Below are positions 44,208-53,084 of a stretch of DNA of 64,000 bases, in pieces. Source of the stretch: Microvirga aerilata (GTDB taxonomy: Bacteria > Pseudomonadota > Alphaproteobacteria > Rhizobiales > Beijerinckiaceae); the NCBI RefSeq assembly GCF_016743775.1, contig NZ_JAEQMY010000015.1, positions 59,102 to 123,101 on the forward strand. Reading direction: 5' to 3'. The notes under the pieces were generated by a model. That model did not search any database and was not told the DNA's origin. It was given only the letters and a program-made list of their open reading frames with translations. A program made the translations under genes and the position numbers. Every line of letters starts with the position of its first letter. Position 1 is the stretch's first letter.

Positions 44208-44588
44208 ATGGCGACGAACCAGCCCCAAGGTTATGAAATTCCCCCGGAAATGCGCGACTTCGCAGAGAAGAGCGTCGAGCAGGCCCGCAAGGCCATCGAC
44301 GGCTTCATGAGCGCCGCTCAGAAGACCGCCGACACGTTCGAAGGCTCGGCGAATACGGTCCAGGCCAGTGCCAAGGATGCCGCCCGCAAGACCTTCTCCT
44401 ATACGGAGCAGAACCTCTCCGCCGCTTTCGACCTCGCCCAGAGGATGGTGCGTGCGAAGGATATGCAGGAAGCCATGCAGATCCAGGCCGAATTCGTTCG
44501 CTCTCAATTCGAGGCGATGCAGTCCCAGATGAAGGAATTCGGCTCCATGGCCCAGTCCGCCATGAAGCAACCGGGCGGCAAGAAGTAA
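44208..44588 (+). CDS. phasin family protein
   Basis: 126 residues, all-helical. MRDFAEKSVEQARKAIDGFMSAAQKTADTFEGSANTVQASAKDAARKTF and the following AAFDLAQRMVRAKDMQEAMQIQAEFVRSQFEAMQSQMKEFG match the phasin_2 family. It coats PHB granules and controls their number and size. GAGGAG precedes the ATG, and twin operator-like repeats lie upstream. Followed after 33 bases by a second phasin gene. Confidence 0.93.
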   Translation: MATNQPQGYEIPPEMRDFAEKSVEQARKAIDGFMSAAQKTADTFEGSANTVQASAKDAARKTFSYTEQNLSAAFDLAQRMVRAKDMQEAMQIQAEFVRSQFEAMQSQMKEFGSMAQSAMKQPGGKK

Positions 44589-44621
44589 GACCCTTCTCAA
44601 AAACTTCGCGAGGATGTGACG

Positions 44622-45122
44622 ATGGCGGAAGCTAAGACGGCAAAAACCAAGAGGGCAGCCAAGAGCACCAAGATCGCTCACAAGGCCGATCTGGTCGAGA
44701 TGGCAGCTCACGCGGCAGCCGAAGCGACGGAGACCCTGGTGGATGCCAGCCCTGCTTCGCAGCCTCCGGCCGCAACGGTTCAGCCCATCGAGGCCGGAGC
44801 CATCTTCTCCTCCGCGCGCAAGCAGGGTGATGCCATCCGGCAGGCCATGAGCGAGGCTGTGGCAGCTTCGGCGAAAGGCGCCCTGGAGGTGAATGGCAAG
44901 ATCATCGAGGCTCTGAACATCCAGAGCAGCGCCGCTCTCGACCTGTGGCGTTCGGCCATCAAGCCTTCTCCCCTCCCCGAGGCCTTCCAGGCGCAGACCA
45001 GCGCAACACGGCAGGCCTACGAGGCGGCCTCGGCTCAGTGGAAGGACGTTGCAGAAACGACGGCGCTCTGGTTCACCAGAAGCCTCGAGCCCCTGCAGAC
45101 CCTCCACCGTCAAGTGCGCTAA
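44622..45122 (+). CDS. second phasin-like protein with Lys/Ala-rich N-terminus
   Basis: 166 residues from the ATG at 44622, 7 bases after GCGAGGA; a GTG at 44616 is too close. The first 30 residues are basic (MAEAKTAKTKRAAKSTKIAHK) and residues 45-60 are Pro/Ala-rich. The C-terminal 110 residues are helical and phasin-like (QGDAIRQAMSEAVAASAKGALEVNGKIIEALNIQSSAALDLWRS ... AAAQWKDVAETTALWF-type). The basic head could bind DNA or RNA, as in PhaF-type phasins that tie granules to the nucleoid, although PhaF carries its basic part at the other end. It ends at a strong terminator. Confidence 0.8.
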   Translation: MAEAKTAKTKRAAKSTKIAHKADLVEMAAHAAAEATETLVDASPASQPPAATVQPIEAGAIFSSARKQGDAIRQAMSEAVAASAKGALEVNGKIIEALNIQSSAALDLWRSAIKPSPLPEAFQAQTSATRQAYEAASAQWKDVAETTALWFTRSLEPLQTLHRQVR

Positions 45123-45152
45123 GTACGCTACCCTAAGACGATCTGATGCGTT

Positions 45153-45183
45153 AAGGCTCGGCCATCACTGGCCGAGCCTTTTT
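45153..45183 (+). terminator. terminator of the phasin operon
   Basis: AAGGCTCGGCCA (45153-45164) and TGGCCGAGCCTT (45169-45180) form a perfect 12-bp stem followed by TTTTT. It lies directly before the NUDIX start at 45185, so the NUDIX gene must use readthrough or its own promoter overlapping the terminator. Confidence 0.92.
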
Positions 45184-45184
45184 C

Positions 45185-45610
45185 ATGAACCGCTCCCCTG
45201 TCCCGGCAGTTATCGCCGTCGTCATCCGTGAAGACCAGACGCTGCTCGTGCGGCGCGCCAACCCGCCGGACGCAGGCCTATGGGGATTTCCGGGCGGGAA
45301 GATCGAATTCGGTGAGACCGTCAAGGCTGCGGCCACACGCGAGCTTCGGGAAGAGACCGGAATCGATGCCGAGGCTCAAGACATCCTCACCACTCTCGAC
45401 ATTCTGGTGCGGGATGCCTCCGGCCTTGTGCAGCAGCACTACATCCTGATTGCCGTCCAGTGCCGGTGGATCTCCGGTCTTCCGCTGGCAGGTGACGATG
45501 CTCTCGAGGCGCGCTGGTTTCCGATCGGCGATCTCGATCCCGACAAACTTCCCATGAGCGCGGATGTGGATGTGATCGCAAGGCGTGCTCAAGCCCTTGT
45601 CTCAGGTTAG
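45185..45610 (+). CDS. NUDIX hydrolase, ADP-ribose pyrophosphatase-like
   Basis: 141 residues. The NUDIX box is GGKIEFGETVKAAATRELREETGI with all metal-binding positions intact (Gly, Glu, REL-EE-G). The domain fills the protein: AVIAVVIREDQTLLVRRANPPDAGLWGFPGG before it and EARWFPIGDLD after it. This WGFPGG subtype is common in ADP-ribose pyrophosphatases and (d)NTP-cleaning enzymes. There is no Shine-Dalgarno, and the start follows a terminator, so translation may be weak. Confidence 0.9.
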   Translation: MNRSPVPAVIAVVIREDQTLLVRRANPPDAGLWGFPGGKIEFGETVKAAATRELREETGIDAEAQDILTTLDILVRDASGLVQQHYILIAVQCRWISGLPLAGDDALEARWFPIGDLDPDKLPMSADVDVIARRAQALVSG

Positions 45611-45936
45611 CGGGAACTCCTGAGAGTTCGTGACGGTCAAGCCAACCCGAGCCCAAGAAAAAGGCCCTGCCTTCAGAAAAAAGCAGGGCCGAGTTTGTCT
45701 CTAGCTTTGAGGCCTCACGGCCGAACTTCACGGATGGATCTGCGCATAATCGGCTCACAAGCTCAAGCCGACCAGCGGCGTTATGGTTGATGGAAAGTAA
45801 ACGTTCATAAATCATCAAGCATGTTCCAAATGGTAACATGCAATCATATTGCAAATACCTTCTCGGCTCTCTTATTAGTTACCCCGAAAGGCAATGATTG
45901 CCTCGCCATTTCTGTTTCTAAGCACGGATTCCAGCT
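45611..45936. other. 326-bp gap with an orphan minus-strand terminator
   Basis: No protein gene seen. GGCCCTGC (45663-45670) and GCAGGGCC (45683-45690) form a stem; on the minus strand it is followed by TTTTTCTTGGG, a proper terminator, yet no minus-strand gene precedes it. On the + strand a T-run is missing. Positions 45780-45900 are AT-rich and probably hold the promoter of the outer-membrane protein gene. Confidence 0.55.
45655..45690 (-). terminator. orphan intrinsic terminator, possible sRNA 3' end
   Basis: On the minus strand GGCCCTGC, a 12-base loop and GCAGGGCC are followed by TTTTTCTT. The nearest upstream minus-strand sequence (45691-45936) lacks a credible ORF, so it may end a short antisense or small RNA. 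Confidence 0.55.
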
Positions 45937-46644
45937 ATGCGTACCTCTGCTCTTGGACTGTTCGCTGCCACAGCGGCTCTCGCCATTGCGGCTTCGACCG
46001 CCCATGCGGCTGACTTGCCATCGCGCTATTCGCCCGCATCCACCTACAACGCCCTTCCGGTTTTCACCTGGACTGGTTTCTACGCGGGCCTGAACGTCGG
46101 CTACGGCTGGAATGTGGGCGACAGCCGCTACTATGATCCCGCATTCGGCACGGCCCGCGGCAGACGGAGCGGCGGTTTCGTTGGCGGCGCCCAGGCGGGC
46201 TACAATTACCAGTTCGGCATGTTCGTAGTCGGCGCCGAGACGGACCTTCAGTATGCGGCCGTCGGCAACAAGGGCGCGTCCTACGGCACCACGTACTACC
46301 CGGGCGACTCCGATGGATTCTTCGGCACGATCCGTGCCCGCGCCGGTGTCGCTTTCGACCGCGCCCTCGTCTACGGCACCGGCGGCTTCGCTTACGGCGA
46401 TGTCGGCGGCAACCGAGGCTATGACACGGTGCTGGGACACCACAGCGGCGACGAAATCAACTGGGGCTGGACCCTCGGCGCCGGCGTGGAATACGCCATT
46501 ACGGGCAACTTCACCGCCAAGGTGGAGGGTCTCTACGTGGATCTCGACACAAAGGACAATTACACCCTCGGCGGCCGCGTCGACATCGATCGTGATGCGG
46601 AGTTCGGCGTGCTTCGCGCCGGCGTGAACTACAAGTTCAACTGA
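45937..46644 (+). CDS. outer-membrane beta-barrel protein (Omp25/31 type)
   Basis: 235 residues with a signal peptide ending THAADLPSR. The barrel sequence begins FTWTGFYAGLNVGYGWNVGDSRY and is made of alternating amphipathic strands (VGGAQAGYNYQFGMFVVGAETDLQYA, ATIRARAGVAFDRALVYGTGGFAYGDV-like, LGAGVEYAITGNFTAKVEGLYVDLD). It ends GVNYKFN with a C-terminal aromatic, the signal for BamA insertion. It matches the small 8-stranded Omp25/Omp31 family of Hyphomicrobiales. Confidence 0.93.
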   Translation: MRTSALGLFAATAALAIAASTAHAADLPSRYSPASTYNALPVFTWTGFYAGLNVGYGWNVGDSRYYDPAFGTARGRRSGGFVGGAQAGYNYQFGMFVVGAETDLQYAAVGNKGASYGTTYYPGDSDGFFGTIRARAGVAFDRALVYGTGGFAYGDVGGNRGYDTVLGHHSGDEINWGWTLGAGVEYAITGNFTAKVEGLYVDLDTKDNYTLGGRVDIDRDAEFGVLRAGVNYKFN

Positions 46645-46672
46645 CAGCACCTTACGCGCTTCAAACGGAAAG

Positions 46673-46697
46673 GCCCGGCGGCAGCGCCGGGCTTTTT
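46673..46697 (+). terminator. terminator of the outer-membrane protein gene
   Basis: GCCCGGCG (46673-46680) pairs with CGCCGGGC (46685-46692) over GCAG, followed by TTTTT. Confidence 0.88.
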
Positions 46698-46785
46698 CGA
46701 TTCAGGGGAGCGATGCTGACATCCGCCCTCGAACAGCCTCTGGGGCATTGCCTTGGACAAGGACCCCGTTTTCAGGAAGTTCTCC

Positions 46786-47046
46786 TCAAGGATCGTTCAT
46801 GCCCACAGGCACCTGCAGGGCTGGCGCCCCGTCCTCGCTCCGCTTGAGAGCAAGGAGCCGCCGGGCTGCGACTCCGCCCGGCTCGGATGAGTAGAGCCTG
46901 CTATTGAGCACCTCCACCTGCCAGCGCTGGAGTTCGAGCAGGGCTTTCAGTCCCCTAATCCGAGCCTGGAGATCGAGAGCATCCTTTAAAGGGTCTGGTC
47001 CGCCGGTCGTCATGGGACCATCCCTGACAATCTTGGGATGAATCAT
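46786..47046 (-). CDS. small hypothetical protein
   Basis: 86 residues from the ATG at 47046, or 75 from MTTGGPDP at 47013. It looks helical in the middle (LKDALDLQARIRGLKALLELQRWQVEVLNSRLYSSEP), then Ala/Leu-rich with AARRLLALKRSED, no Cys, no signal peptide and no domain I recognise. A GGGATGG stretch precedes the shorter start. Codon use looks chromosomal. It could be a real small gene or a spurious frame in a gene-poor stretch. Confidence 0.45.
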   Translation of the reverse strand: MIHPKIVRDGPMTTGGPDPLKDALDLQARIRGLKALLELQRWQVEVLNSRLYSSEPGGVAARRLLALKRSEDGAPALQVPVGMNDP

Positions 47047-47402
47047 GTCTGAACGCGAGATCTGAAACGATTGGAATGAATGAGGTCTGCTGGCCGGAAC
47101 CCTTGTCCCGGAAAGCTATGGCAAAGAAGAGGCAGGATCACTTAGGACTTCAGAACCAGCACCGATTGACCACCCGTCATAGGTCTCTCCCGGCACTCGA
47201 TGCAACTCTCTTACGTCCGGCCTGAGAAGACAAGTTCTTATGACTCCGTGATGCGCCTGCCTGTGGGCTTGCCTGCCAAGGTGGGCGCTTTTTAGACACA
47301 GATAAGCCTCTCCGATGGCCTGCACTCCAATCGCCAATCGTAAGCAGGAACCGCATGCAAAGTTCGGCAGTTGCATCGGCAGAGCTTGAGAGAGGTAGAT
47401 CG
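47047..47402. other. 356-bp gap, no supported feature
   Basis: Moderate-GC sequence between two small hypothetical genes. Open frames on the minus strand here (for example 47116-47505) have no protein-like composition or ribosome-binding site. I see no repeat of families A or B and no clear terminator. Confidence 0.5.
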
Positions 47403-47561
47403 ATGCCTGACACTCGCCACGAAGCGGAAGCGGAGAAGATTCTTTCGGCGTTGAACTCGTCCCGGCCCGATGACCAAAGCCGCCTTCTGGCCGAGGCTCT
47501 GGCAACGGCGGAGCGGCGTGGACGCCAGATTTCCGGGAGAGAGAAGGAATCCAGCGGCTAA
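47403..47561 (+). CDS. small acidic/basic hypothetical protein
   Basis: 52 residues from the ATG at 47403 (MPDTRHEAEAEKILSALNSSRPDDQSRLLAEALATAERRG), preceded by GAGAGAGGTAG. A start at 47355 would add 16 residues without a ribosome-binding site. Predominantly helical and charged, no Cys, no domain. I do not recognise it. Confidence 0.5.
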   Translation: MPDTRHEAEAEKILSALNSSRPDDQSRLLAEALATAERRGRQISGREKESSG

Positions 47562-47740
47562 GCCCTTTATCTTCCGCTAACCACAGCCAACAGATCCCCG
47601 TCGATGATCAAGGTTTGCCACCCCCTGCGACATTGACAGCGAGGAACGGCGCATGCTGAGGCACGTTGCTATCCTGTGCGATAGGACACAGCGGAAAGAC
47701 CTCGGGCGTGATGATCTCCGAGCATTGGAAGGATCAGTCG

Positions 47741-48052
47741 ATGCGCCCCTTTATGATCACGGTTATGGTTGCAGCTTTCGGGGCTCTTGCCGTTAGCTCC
47801 GCCGCGCAGGCTCAGTCCGCCGACACCCGCATTGCATCGATGCCTTTTGACGAGTGTCTCTCGATCATCGATGAGGCAGCGCAGGAGGTGGACGAGGCGC
47901 CTGTCAAGCTCGTGAGCACCAGCGATGTGGTGACGGTTCGGATCAATGCCTCGGACGGTTTCGTCACCATGTCCTGCAATCGCAGCGACAACAAGATCAC
48001 CCTGACCAAGAGCCCTGTTCCCGAAGCAGCGGGAATGTCGGCATCGCGCTGA
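47741..48052 (+). CDS. small exported protein of unknown function
   Basis: 103 residues from the ATG at 47741, with GGAAGGA before it. A signal peptide ends AAQAQ. The mature part (SADTRIASMPFDECLSIIDEAAQEVDEAPVKLVSTSDVVTVRINASDGFVTMSCNRSDNKITLTKS) has two Cys that may pair and alternating strand-like stretches. A periplasmic protein; no family recognised. Confidence 0.72.
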   Translation: MRPFMITVMVAAFGALAVSSAAQAQSADTRIASMPFDECLSIIDEAAQEVDEAPVKLVSTSDVVTVRINASDGFVTMSCNRSDNKITLTKSPVPEAAGMSASR

Positions 48053-48078
48053 ACCGGGTCTGATCAGACGAACGTGAA

Positions 48079-48110
48079 ACGGCGAGCCTTGGGCTCGCCG
48101 TCGCTGTTTC
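48079..48110. terminator. terminator shared by 48052 gene and gguB
   Basis: ACGGCGAGCC (48079-48088) and GGCTCGCCGT (48092-48101) form a 10-bp stem with a TTG loop between convergent genes; CGCTGTTTC follows on the + side and TTTCACGTT on the minus side. Confidence 0.75.
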
Positions 48111-48127
48111 AGCCGGGCTCAAGCGGC

Positions 48128-49327
48128 TCACTTCTTCCTGTTGTAGACATCCAGCGACACGGCAGCGAGCAGCACGAGCCCCTTGATGACCTGCTGGTAG
48201 TCGATGCCGATGCCGAGGATCGACATGCCGTTGTTCATGACGCCCATGACGAAGGCGCCGATCACGGCGCCCGTGACCTTGCCGACACCGCCCGTAGCCG
48301 AGGCGCCGCCGATGAAGACGGCAGCAATCACATCAAGCTCGAAGCCCAAACCTGCCTTTGGCGTGGCGGTGTTCAGGCGGGCCGCGAAGATCAGGCCTGC
48401 AAGGCCTGCCAGCACGCCCATGTTGACGAAGGTGAGGAAGGTCAGACGCTCTGTCTTGATGCCGGAGAGCTTGGCTGCCTTCTCGTTGCCGCCGAGCGCA
48501 TAAATGCGCCGACCGATCGTGGTGCGATTGGTGACGAACGCATAGAGCGCGATCAGCACGGCCATGATGACGAGAACGTTCGGCAGGCCGCGGTAGGTTG
48601 CCATCAGATAGCAGAACGCCACCACGAGAACGGCCAGGAGAGCGTTCTTGAAGGCGAAGAGCCCGAAAGGCGCCGTCTCCACTGCGTGCTTGAGCTGGTT
48701 GGCGCGGCTGCGGAAGCTGAAATAGATGATCACCGCCACGCTCGCAGCGCCCAGGAACAGGGCCGTGTAGTTGAATCCCTCCCCGCCGAAGACGTCGGGA
48801 ATGAAGCCGGAGCTCAGGCGCTGGAACACCACCGGAAAGGGGCCGACCGACATTCCCCCGAGCAACGCCAGGGTCAGGCCCTTGAAGACGAGCATGCCGG
48901 CCAGCGTCACGATAAAGGACGGTACCTTGAAATAGGCCACCCAATAGCCCTGGGCGGCGCCGATCAGGCCGCCTACGATCAGGCAGGCAATGGTGGTCGT
49001 CACGGGATCGATGCCCCATCGAACCATCATCATGGCCGCCAGCCCGCCGACGAAGCCGACAATGGAGCCCACCGACAGATCGATGTGCCCCGCTACGATG
49101 ACAAGCAGCATTCCCAGCGCCATGATGACGATGTAGCTGTTCTGGAGAACGAGATTGGTGAGATTGAGCGGCCGCAGGAGCGTACCGTTGGTCACCACCT
49201 GGAAGAACAGCATGATGACCAGAAGCGACAGAAGCATGCCGTAGTCGCGGAAATGGGTTTTGACGAACTCCATCCACGACGTCTTCTGCTGGGAAACCTG
49301 AAGCTCGTCGGCGGTTCTCGTGTCCAT
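48128..49327 (-). CDS. gguB: multiple-monosaccharide ABC importer permease
   Basis: 399 residues from the ATG at 49327 (MDTRTADELQVSQQ); the frame is open 25 codons further but overlaps gguA. It has about ten transmembrane helices of the BPD_transp_2 type, with VIMALGMLLVIVAGHIDLSVGSIVGFVGGLAAMMMV and DVIAAVFIGGASATGGVGKVTGAVIGAFVMGVMNNGMSILGIGIDYQQVIKGLVLL. It is third in chvE-gguA-gguB, one base after the gguA stop. Confidence 0.93.
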   Translation of the reverse strand: MDTRTADELQVSQQKTSWMEFVKTHFRDYGMLLSLLVIMLFFQVVTNGTLLRPLNLTNLVLQNSYIVIMALGMLLVIVAGHIDLSVGSIVGFVGGLAAMMMVRWGIDPVTTTIACLIVGGLIGAAQGYWVAYFKVPSFIVTLAGMLVFKGLTLALLGGMSVGPFPVVFQRLSSGFIPDVFGGEGFNYTALFLGAASVAVIIYFSFRSRANQLKHAVETAPFGLFAFKNALLAVLVVAFCYLMATYRGLPNVLVIMAVLIALYAFVTNRTTIGRRIYALGGNEKAAKLSGIKTERLTFLTFVNMGVLAGLAGLIFAARLNTATPKAGLGFELDVIAAVFIGGASATGGVGKVTGAVIGAFVMGVMNNGMSILGIGIDYQQVIKGLVLLAAVSLDVYNRKK

Positions 49328-49328
49328 C

Positions 49329-50858
49329 TCAGCGTCTCCCCGACTTGACGATAGCGTGCATGATCTTTTCCTGGGATGCCTCGGCAATGTCGAGCTCGGC
49401 AATCAGGGAGCCCTCGTTCATCACATAGATCCGGTCGCACATGCCGAGCAGCTCCGGCATCTCCGAGGATATCATGAGAACGCCCTTGCCGGCATCGGCC
49501 AGCTTGTTGATGATCGTATAGATTTCGTACTTGGCGCCGACGTCGATGCCCCGGGTCGGCTCGTCCAGAATGAGGATCTCCGGGTCGGAGAAGAGCCACT
49601 TGCTCAGCACGACCTTCTGCTGGTTGCCGCCCGACAGGTTCACCGTCTCCTGGAAGACGCTCGGACTGCGGATCCGCATCTTGGCGCGGTAATCGTTGGC
49701 GACCGCGAGCTCCCGAATATCGTCGATGACGAAGCTTTTGGAGACGCCCTCCAGATTTGCCAGGGTTACGTTCTTGCGGATGTCCTCGGCAAGAACTAGG
49801 CCATAGGTCTTGCGATCCTCCGTGGCATAGGCGATCCCGCTCGACACGGCCTTCTCCACCGTGCTCACGTCAACCTCCTTGCCGTGCAGGGTCACCCGGC
49901 CGGAGATGTTCTGGCCGTAGCTGCGGCCGAACAGGCTCATGGCAAACTCGGTGCGCCCTGCCCCCATCAAGCCGGCAATCCCGACGATCTCGCCGCGCCG
50001 GATCGTCAGGTTGACGTTCTTGACCACCTGCACGTTGGTGTGGATCGGATGATAGGCCGACCAGTTCTCGACCTCGAAGATGGTCTCGCCGATCTTCGGC
50101 TCGCGCTTGGGATAGCGATCCTCCATGGTGCGGCCCACCATCCCCCGGATGATGCGATCCTCGCTGATGGCCTCCGCGCGGCAGTCGAGGGTCTCGACCG
50201 TGCCGCCGTCGCGAAGCACGGTGATGGAGTCGGCCACCTTCGAGATCTCGTTGAGCTTGTGCGAAATCAAGATCGAGGAGATGCCCTGCTGCTTGAACCG
50301 GAGCAGCAGGTTCAGCAGCGCGTCGCTGTCCTTCTCGTTCAGGCTGGCGGTCGGCTCGTCCAGGATCAGGAGCTTGACCTTCTTCGAGAGCGCCTTGGCG
50401 ATTTCGACGAGTTGCTGCTTGCCGACACCCAGGTTGGTGACCAGGGTCTCCGGCGACTCGTTGAGGCCAACGACCTTGAGCAATTCCCTGGTACGCGAGA
50501 ATGCCGCCGACCAGTCGATGATCCCATACTCGGCCTGCTCGTTGCCGAGAAAGATGTTTTCCGCAATCGACAGGAGCGGCACCAAGGCCAGTTCCTGATG
50601 GATGATGATGATGCCGAGCTCTTCGCTGTCGGAAATGCCCTTGAAGCGGCGCTCCTGGCCCTCGTAGACAATAGACCCGGAATAGGAGCCGTGCGGATAG
50701 ACGCCGCTCAGAACCTTCATCAGGGTGGATTTGCCTGCGCCGTTCTCACCTACCAGCGCGTGGATCTCGCCGGCCTTGACGGTGATGTTGACGTTGTCCA
50801 GCGCCTTGACGCCCGGAAACGTCTTGGTGATCCCCTGCATCTCAAGGATCGCATTCAT
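49329..50858 (-). CDS. gguA: multiple-monosaccharide ABC importer ATPase (double NBD)
   Basis: 509 residues with two ABC cassettes. The first has [17 protein letters not shown] and [32 protein letters not shown]. The second, from about 260, has a degenerate Walker A ([19 protein letters not shown]), the usual state for RbsA/XylG-type proteins, and [40 protein letters not shown]. It powers uptake of several hexoses and pentoses with ChvE and GguB. Confidence 0.94.
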   Translation of the reverse strand: MNAILEMQGITKTFPGVKALDNVNITVKAGEIHALVGENGAGKSTLMKVLSGVYPHGSYSGSIVYEGQERRFKGISDSEELGIIIIHQELALVPLLSIAENIFLGNEQAEYGIIDWSAAFSRTRELLKVVGLNESPETLVTNLGVGKQQLVEIAKALSKKVKLLILDEPTASLNEKDSDALLNLLLRFKQQGISSILISHKLNEISKVADSITVLRDGGTVETLDCRAEAISEDRIIRGMVGRTMEDRYPKREPKIGETIFEVENWSAYHPIHTNVQVVKNVNLTIRRGEIVGIAGLMGAGRTEFAMSLFGRSYGQNISGRVTLHGKEVDVSTVEKAVSSGIAYATEDRKTYGLVLAEDIRKNVTLANLEGVSKSFVIDDIRELAVANDYRAKMRIRSPSVFQETVNLSGGNQQKVVLSKWLFSDPEILILDEPTRGIDVGAKYEIYTIINKLADAGKGVLMISSEMPELLGMCDRIYVMNEGSLIAELDIAEASQEKIMHAIVKSGRR

Positions 50859-50913
50859 CGCACAACCTCGGGCGTCTCTAAAGGTGACGCTGCATCATCC
50901 TCACTTGAGCTAA

Positions 50914-50937
50914 GGACCCTGCGCGCGCGCAGGGTCC
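50914..50937. terminator. perfect 24-bp palindrome between chvE and gguA
   Basis: GGACCCTGCGCG and its complement CGCGCAGGGTCC make a perfect palindrome without a T-run. Lying in the 94-base chvE-gguA gap, it probably protects or attenuates the transcript so the binding protein is made in excess over the transporter. Confidence 0.6.
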
Positions 50938-50952
50938 ACGTCTCGTATCGGC

Positions 50953-52017
50953 TTATTTGAACTGGTCTTCCTTGTAGTAGCCGCTCCCAACCAGAACGTC
51001 CTTCCAGTTGGCGGCATCGACGCTGACCGGCTTCAGGAGATAGGCCGGCACGGTCTTGACGCCGTTCTCATAGGTCTTCGTGTCGTTGACCTCGGGCTGC
51101 TTACCGGAGAGCACGGCATCGACCATGTTGACCGTCACCTTGGCGAGCTCGCGTGTATCCTTGAAGACGGTCTGCGTCTGCTCCTTGGCGAGGATCGACT
51201 TCACGGAAGGAACCTCCGCGTCCTGGCCGGTGATCACGGGCATGGGCTGCTTCGGCGTGCCGTAGCCTACGCCTTTCAAGGACGAAATGATGCCGATGCT
51301 CAGGCCGTCATAGGGAGAGAGGACCGCATCCACGCGCTTGTCGGTGTAGTAGGCGGAAAGCAGGTTGTCCATGCGGGCCTGGGCGACCGCGCCGTCCCAG
51401 CGCAGGGTCGAGACCTTGTCCATGCCGGTCTGGCCGCTGGCAACTTTCAGCTTCCCGCTCTTGATGTAGGGGTCGAGAACGGACATGGCGCCGTTGTAGA
51501 AGAAGAAGGCGTTGTTGTCGTCGGGCGAGCCGCCGAACAGCTCGATATTAAACGGACCCTTGCCCTCCTTGAGGCCGAGCGCCTTCTCGATGTACCCGCC
51601 TTGAAGCACGCCAACCTGGAAGTTGTCGAAGGTCGCGTAATAGTCGACGTTCTTGGAATTGCGGATCAGCCGGTCATAGGCAATCACCTTGATGCCCTTG
51701 TCGGCAGCCTGCTGCAGCGCATCGGACAGGGTCGTGCCGTCGATAGCCGCGATCACGAGCACCTTGGAGCCCTTGGTGATCATGTTCTCGATCTGGGCCA
51801 GCTGGTTCGGGATGTCGTCCTCCGCATATTGCAGGTCGACGTTGTAGCCCTTCTCCTTCAGCACCTTGACCATGTTGTTGCCGTCGTCGATCCAGCGTGC
51901 GGATGACTTCGTGGGCATCGCCACGCCGACGGTACCCTTATCCTGCGCCTGAGCGGCGCCAAGCAGGCCGAAGGCTCCGAGAGCCACTGCCGCCAATGTT
52001 GTCGTGAATGTCTTCAA
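50953..52017 (-). CDS. chvE: periplasmic multiple-sugar-binding protein ChvE
   Basis: 354 residues, signal peptide ending AAQAQ. The mature protein is very close to Agrobacterium ChvE throughout: [97 protein letters not shown] and [11 protein letters not shown]. ChvE binds arabinose, galactose, glucose, xylose and some sugar acids in pyranose form and, in Agrobacterium, also signals to VirA. It heads chvE-gguA-gguB. Confidence 0.95.
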   Translation of the reverse strand: MKTFTTTLAAVALGAFGLLGAAQAQDKGTVGVAMPTKSSARWIDDGNNMVKVLKEKGYNVDLQYAEDDIPNQLAQIENMITKGSKVLVIAAIDGTTLSDALQQAADKGIKVIAYDRLIRNSKNVDYYATFDNFQVGVLQGGYIEKALGLKEGKGPFNIELFGGSPDDNNAFFFYNGAMSVLDPYIKSGKLKVASGQTGMDKVSTLRWDGAVAQARMDNLLSAYYTDKRVDAVLSPYDGLSIGIISSLKGVGYGTPKQPMPVITGQDAEVPSVKSILAKEQTQTVFKDTRELAKVTVNMVDAVLSGKQPEVNDTKTYENGVKTVPAYLLKPVSVDAANWKDVLVGSGYYKEDQFK

Positions 52018-52225
52018 GGTCGGTCTCCCTCTTGTTCATGCTCGGGCTGTTGTGACTTCCCGCCCGGCACCTGTTCGGCGTTTCCACTCAAGCACTTGCA
52101 GCCCCTGCGGCTGTGCTGTTTTCCCCTGCGGCTCTTCATAACGGGTTTAGGTCCCGTCTTTTTTATGCAGCATTGTCCGGTCCAACCGGCAATTCAAGTG
52201 TTATCCGTATCCATAAAGCGCCAGT

Positions 52226-52246
52226 AGAATAATACTATAATAATAT
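52226..52246. promoter_or_regulatory. shared operator candidate upstream of chvE
   Basis: TAATACTATAATA (52230-52242) shares 11 of 13 positions with TAGTACTATTATA at 57656-57668, in the same orientation relative to the downstream operon. On the minus strand it overlaps TTGATA with TATTAT at about 15-base spacing, a promoter-like arrangement 210-235 bases upstream of chvE. It is the best candidate site for the adjacent FadR-type regulator. Confidence 0.5.
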
Positions 52247-52290
52247 TTTTATCAACATGCTTTTAGGAAGTTGGGAGCGGCTGCTGGCGC

Positions 52291-53067
52291 TCACTCGGCA
52301 CTGGAGAAAGCATGTGTCTGGATCGCCGCGAGCGAACTGCCCGCGCGTTTGATCCGCACCCGCTCCGCAGCCTGCAGGATCAACGTGGCCATGGCATCGC
52401 TCGCTCCCGAAGGGTTGCGCTGCTCGATTGCGTCGAATACCGCCTGATGCTGCCGCATGACCTCGTTGAAGCGGTCGTCGCTCGATACGGGAGAGCTGAT
52501 CGTGAAGGATGTCGCCAGGGCTGCCCCAATGACGGATCCGATCGACTGCAGGAAGGGATTGCCGGATGCCTCGAGAATGGCCTGGTGGAAAGCCAAGTCC
52601 GCCTTGGTGAAGCCCTGCCGGTTGCTCTCGCACTGGTACATGGCTTGCAGCGCCCTGTGCATCACCTTGAGCTGCTCCGGAGTGCGGCGCAGGGCGGCGG
52701 TGGCGCAAGCGAGCGGCTCCAAGGTTTGCCTGATCTCGAACAGCCAGCCGAGGAAGCGGGCATCGACCCCCATTTCGAGGTGCCATTCGAGGATATCGGA
52801 ATCGAACATGTTCCAGTTGTGCCGATCCAGAACCTTCGTGCCGACCTTTGTCTTGGACTCGATCAGGCCCTTGGCCGCGAGCGTCTTCAAGGCCTCCCGA
52901 AGTGCCGTGCGAGACACGCCGAACAGCTCCATCAGCTCGGCATCGCCCGGGAGGATGCTGCCGACCGGAAAGCGCCCCTGCATGATGTTCTGGCCGATAC
53001 CGTGGGCCACGAGATCGTGGGCCGATCTGGTTCTTGAGGGCCGCTGGAAACCGTTCACCAAAACCAT
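52291..53067 (-). CDS. FadR/FCD-type GntR-family transcriptional regulator
   Basis: 258 residues. The GntR winged helix is at about 20-90 (LVAHGIGQNIMQGRFPVGSILPGDAELMELFGVSRTALREALKTLAAKGLIESKTKVGT). The C-terminal FCD domain has His/Asp positions typical of metal and ligand binding (EWHLEMGVDARFLGWLFEIRQTLEP, DLAFHQAILEASGNPFLQSI, MRQHQAVFDAIEQRNPSGA). Its start is 17 bases after the yjfF stop, so it is the last gene of the ytfQRT-yjfF operon. Sugar acids are usual FCD ligands, which fits the neighbouring arabinonate dehydratase. Confidence 0.9.
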   Translation of the reverse strand: MVLVNGFQRPSRTRSAHDLVAHGIGQNIMQGRFPVGSILPGDAELMELFGVSRTALREALKTLAAKGLIESKTKVGTKVLDRHNWNMFDSDILEWHLEMGVDARFLGWLFEIRQTLEPLACATAALRRTPEQLKVMHRALQAMYQCESNRQGFTKADLAFHQAILEASGNPFLQSIGSVIGAALATSFTISSPVSSDDRFNEVMRQHQAVFDAIEQRNPSGASDAMATLILQAAERVRIKRAGSSLAAIQTHAFSSAE

Positions 53068-53084
53068 GATCCTGCTCTTCTGCT

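Noticed and set aside
45387..45854. 155-codon minus-strand frame
   Set aside because: Overlaps the NUDIX gene on the opposite strand and crosses the terminator stem; no ribosome-binding site.
47116..47505. 129-codon minus-strand frame in the gap near the small hypothetical genes
   Set aside because: No Shine-Dalgarno, low-quality composition, and partly antisense to a small gene.
52141..52164. ACGGG/CCCGT hairpin followed by TTTTTT on the plus strand in the chvE upstream region
   Set aside because: Only a 5-bp stem and no plus-strand gene before it; probably chance in an AT-rich stretch.
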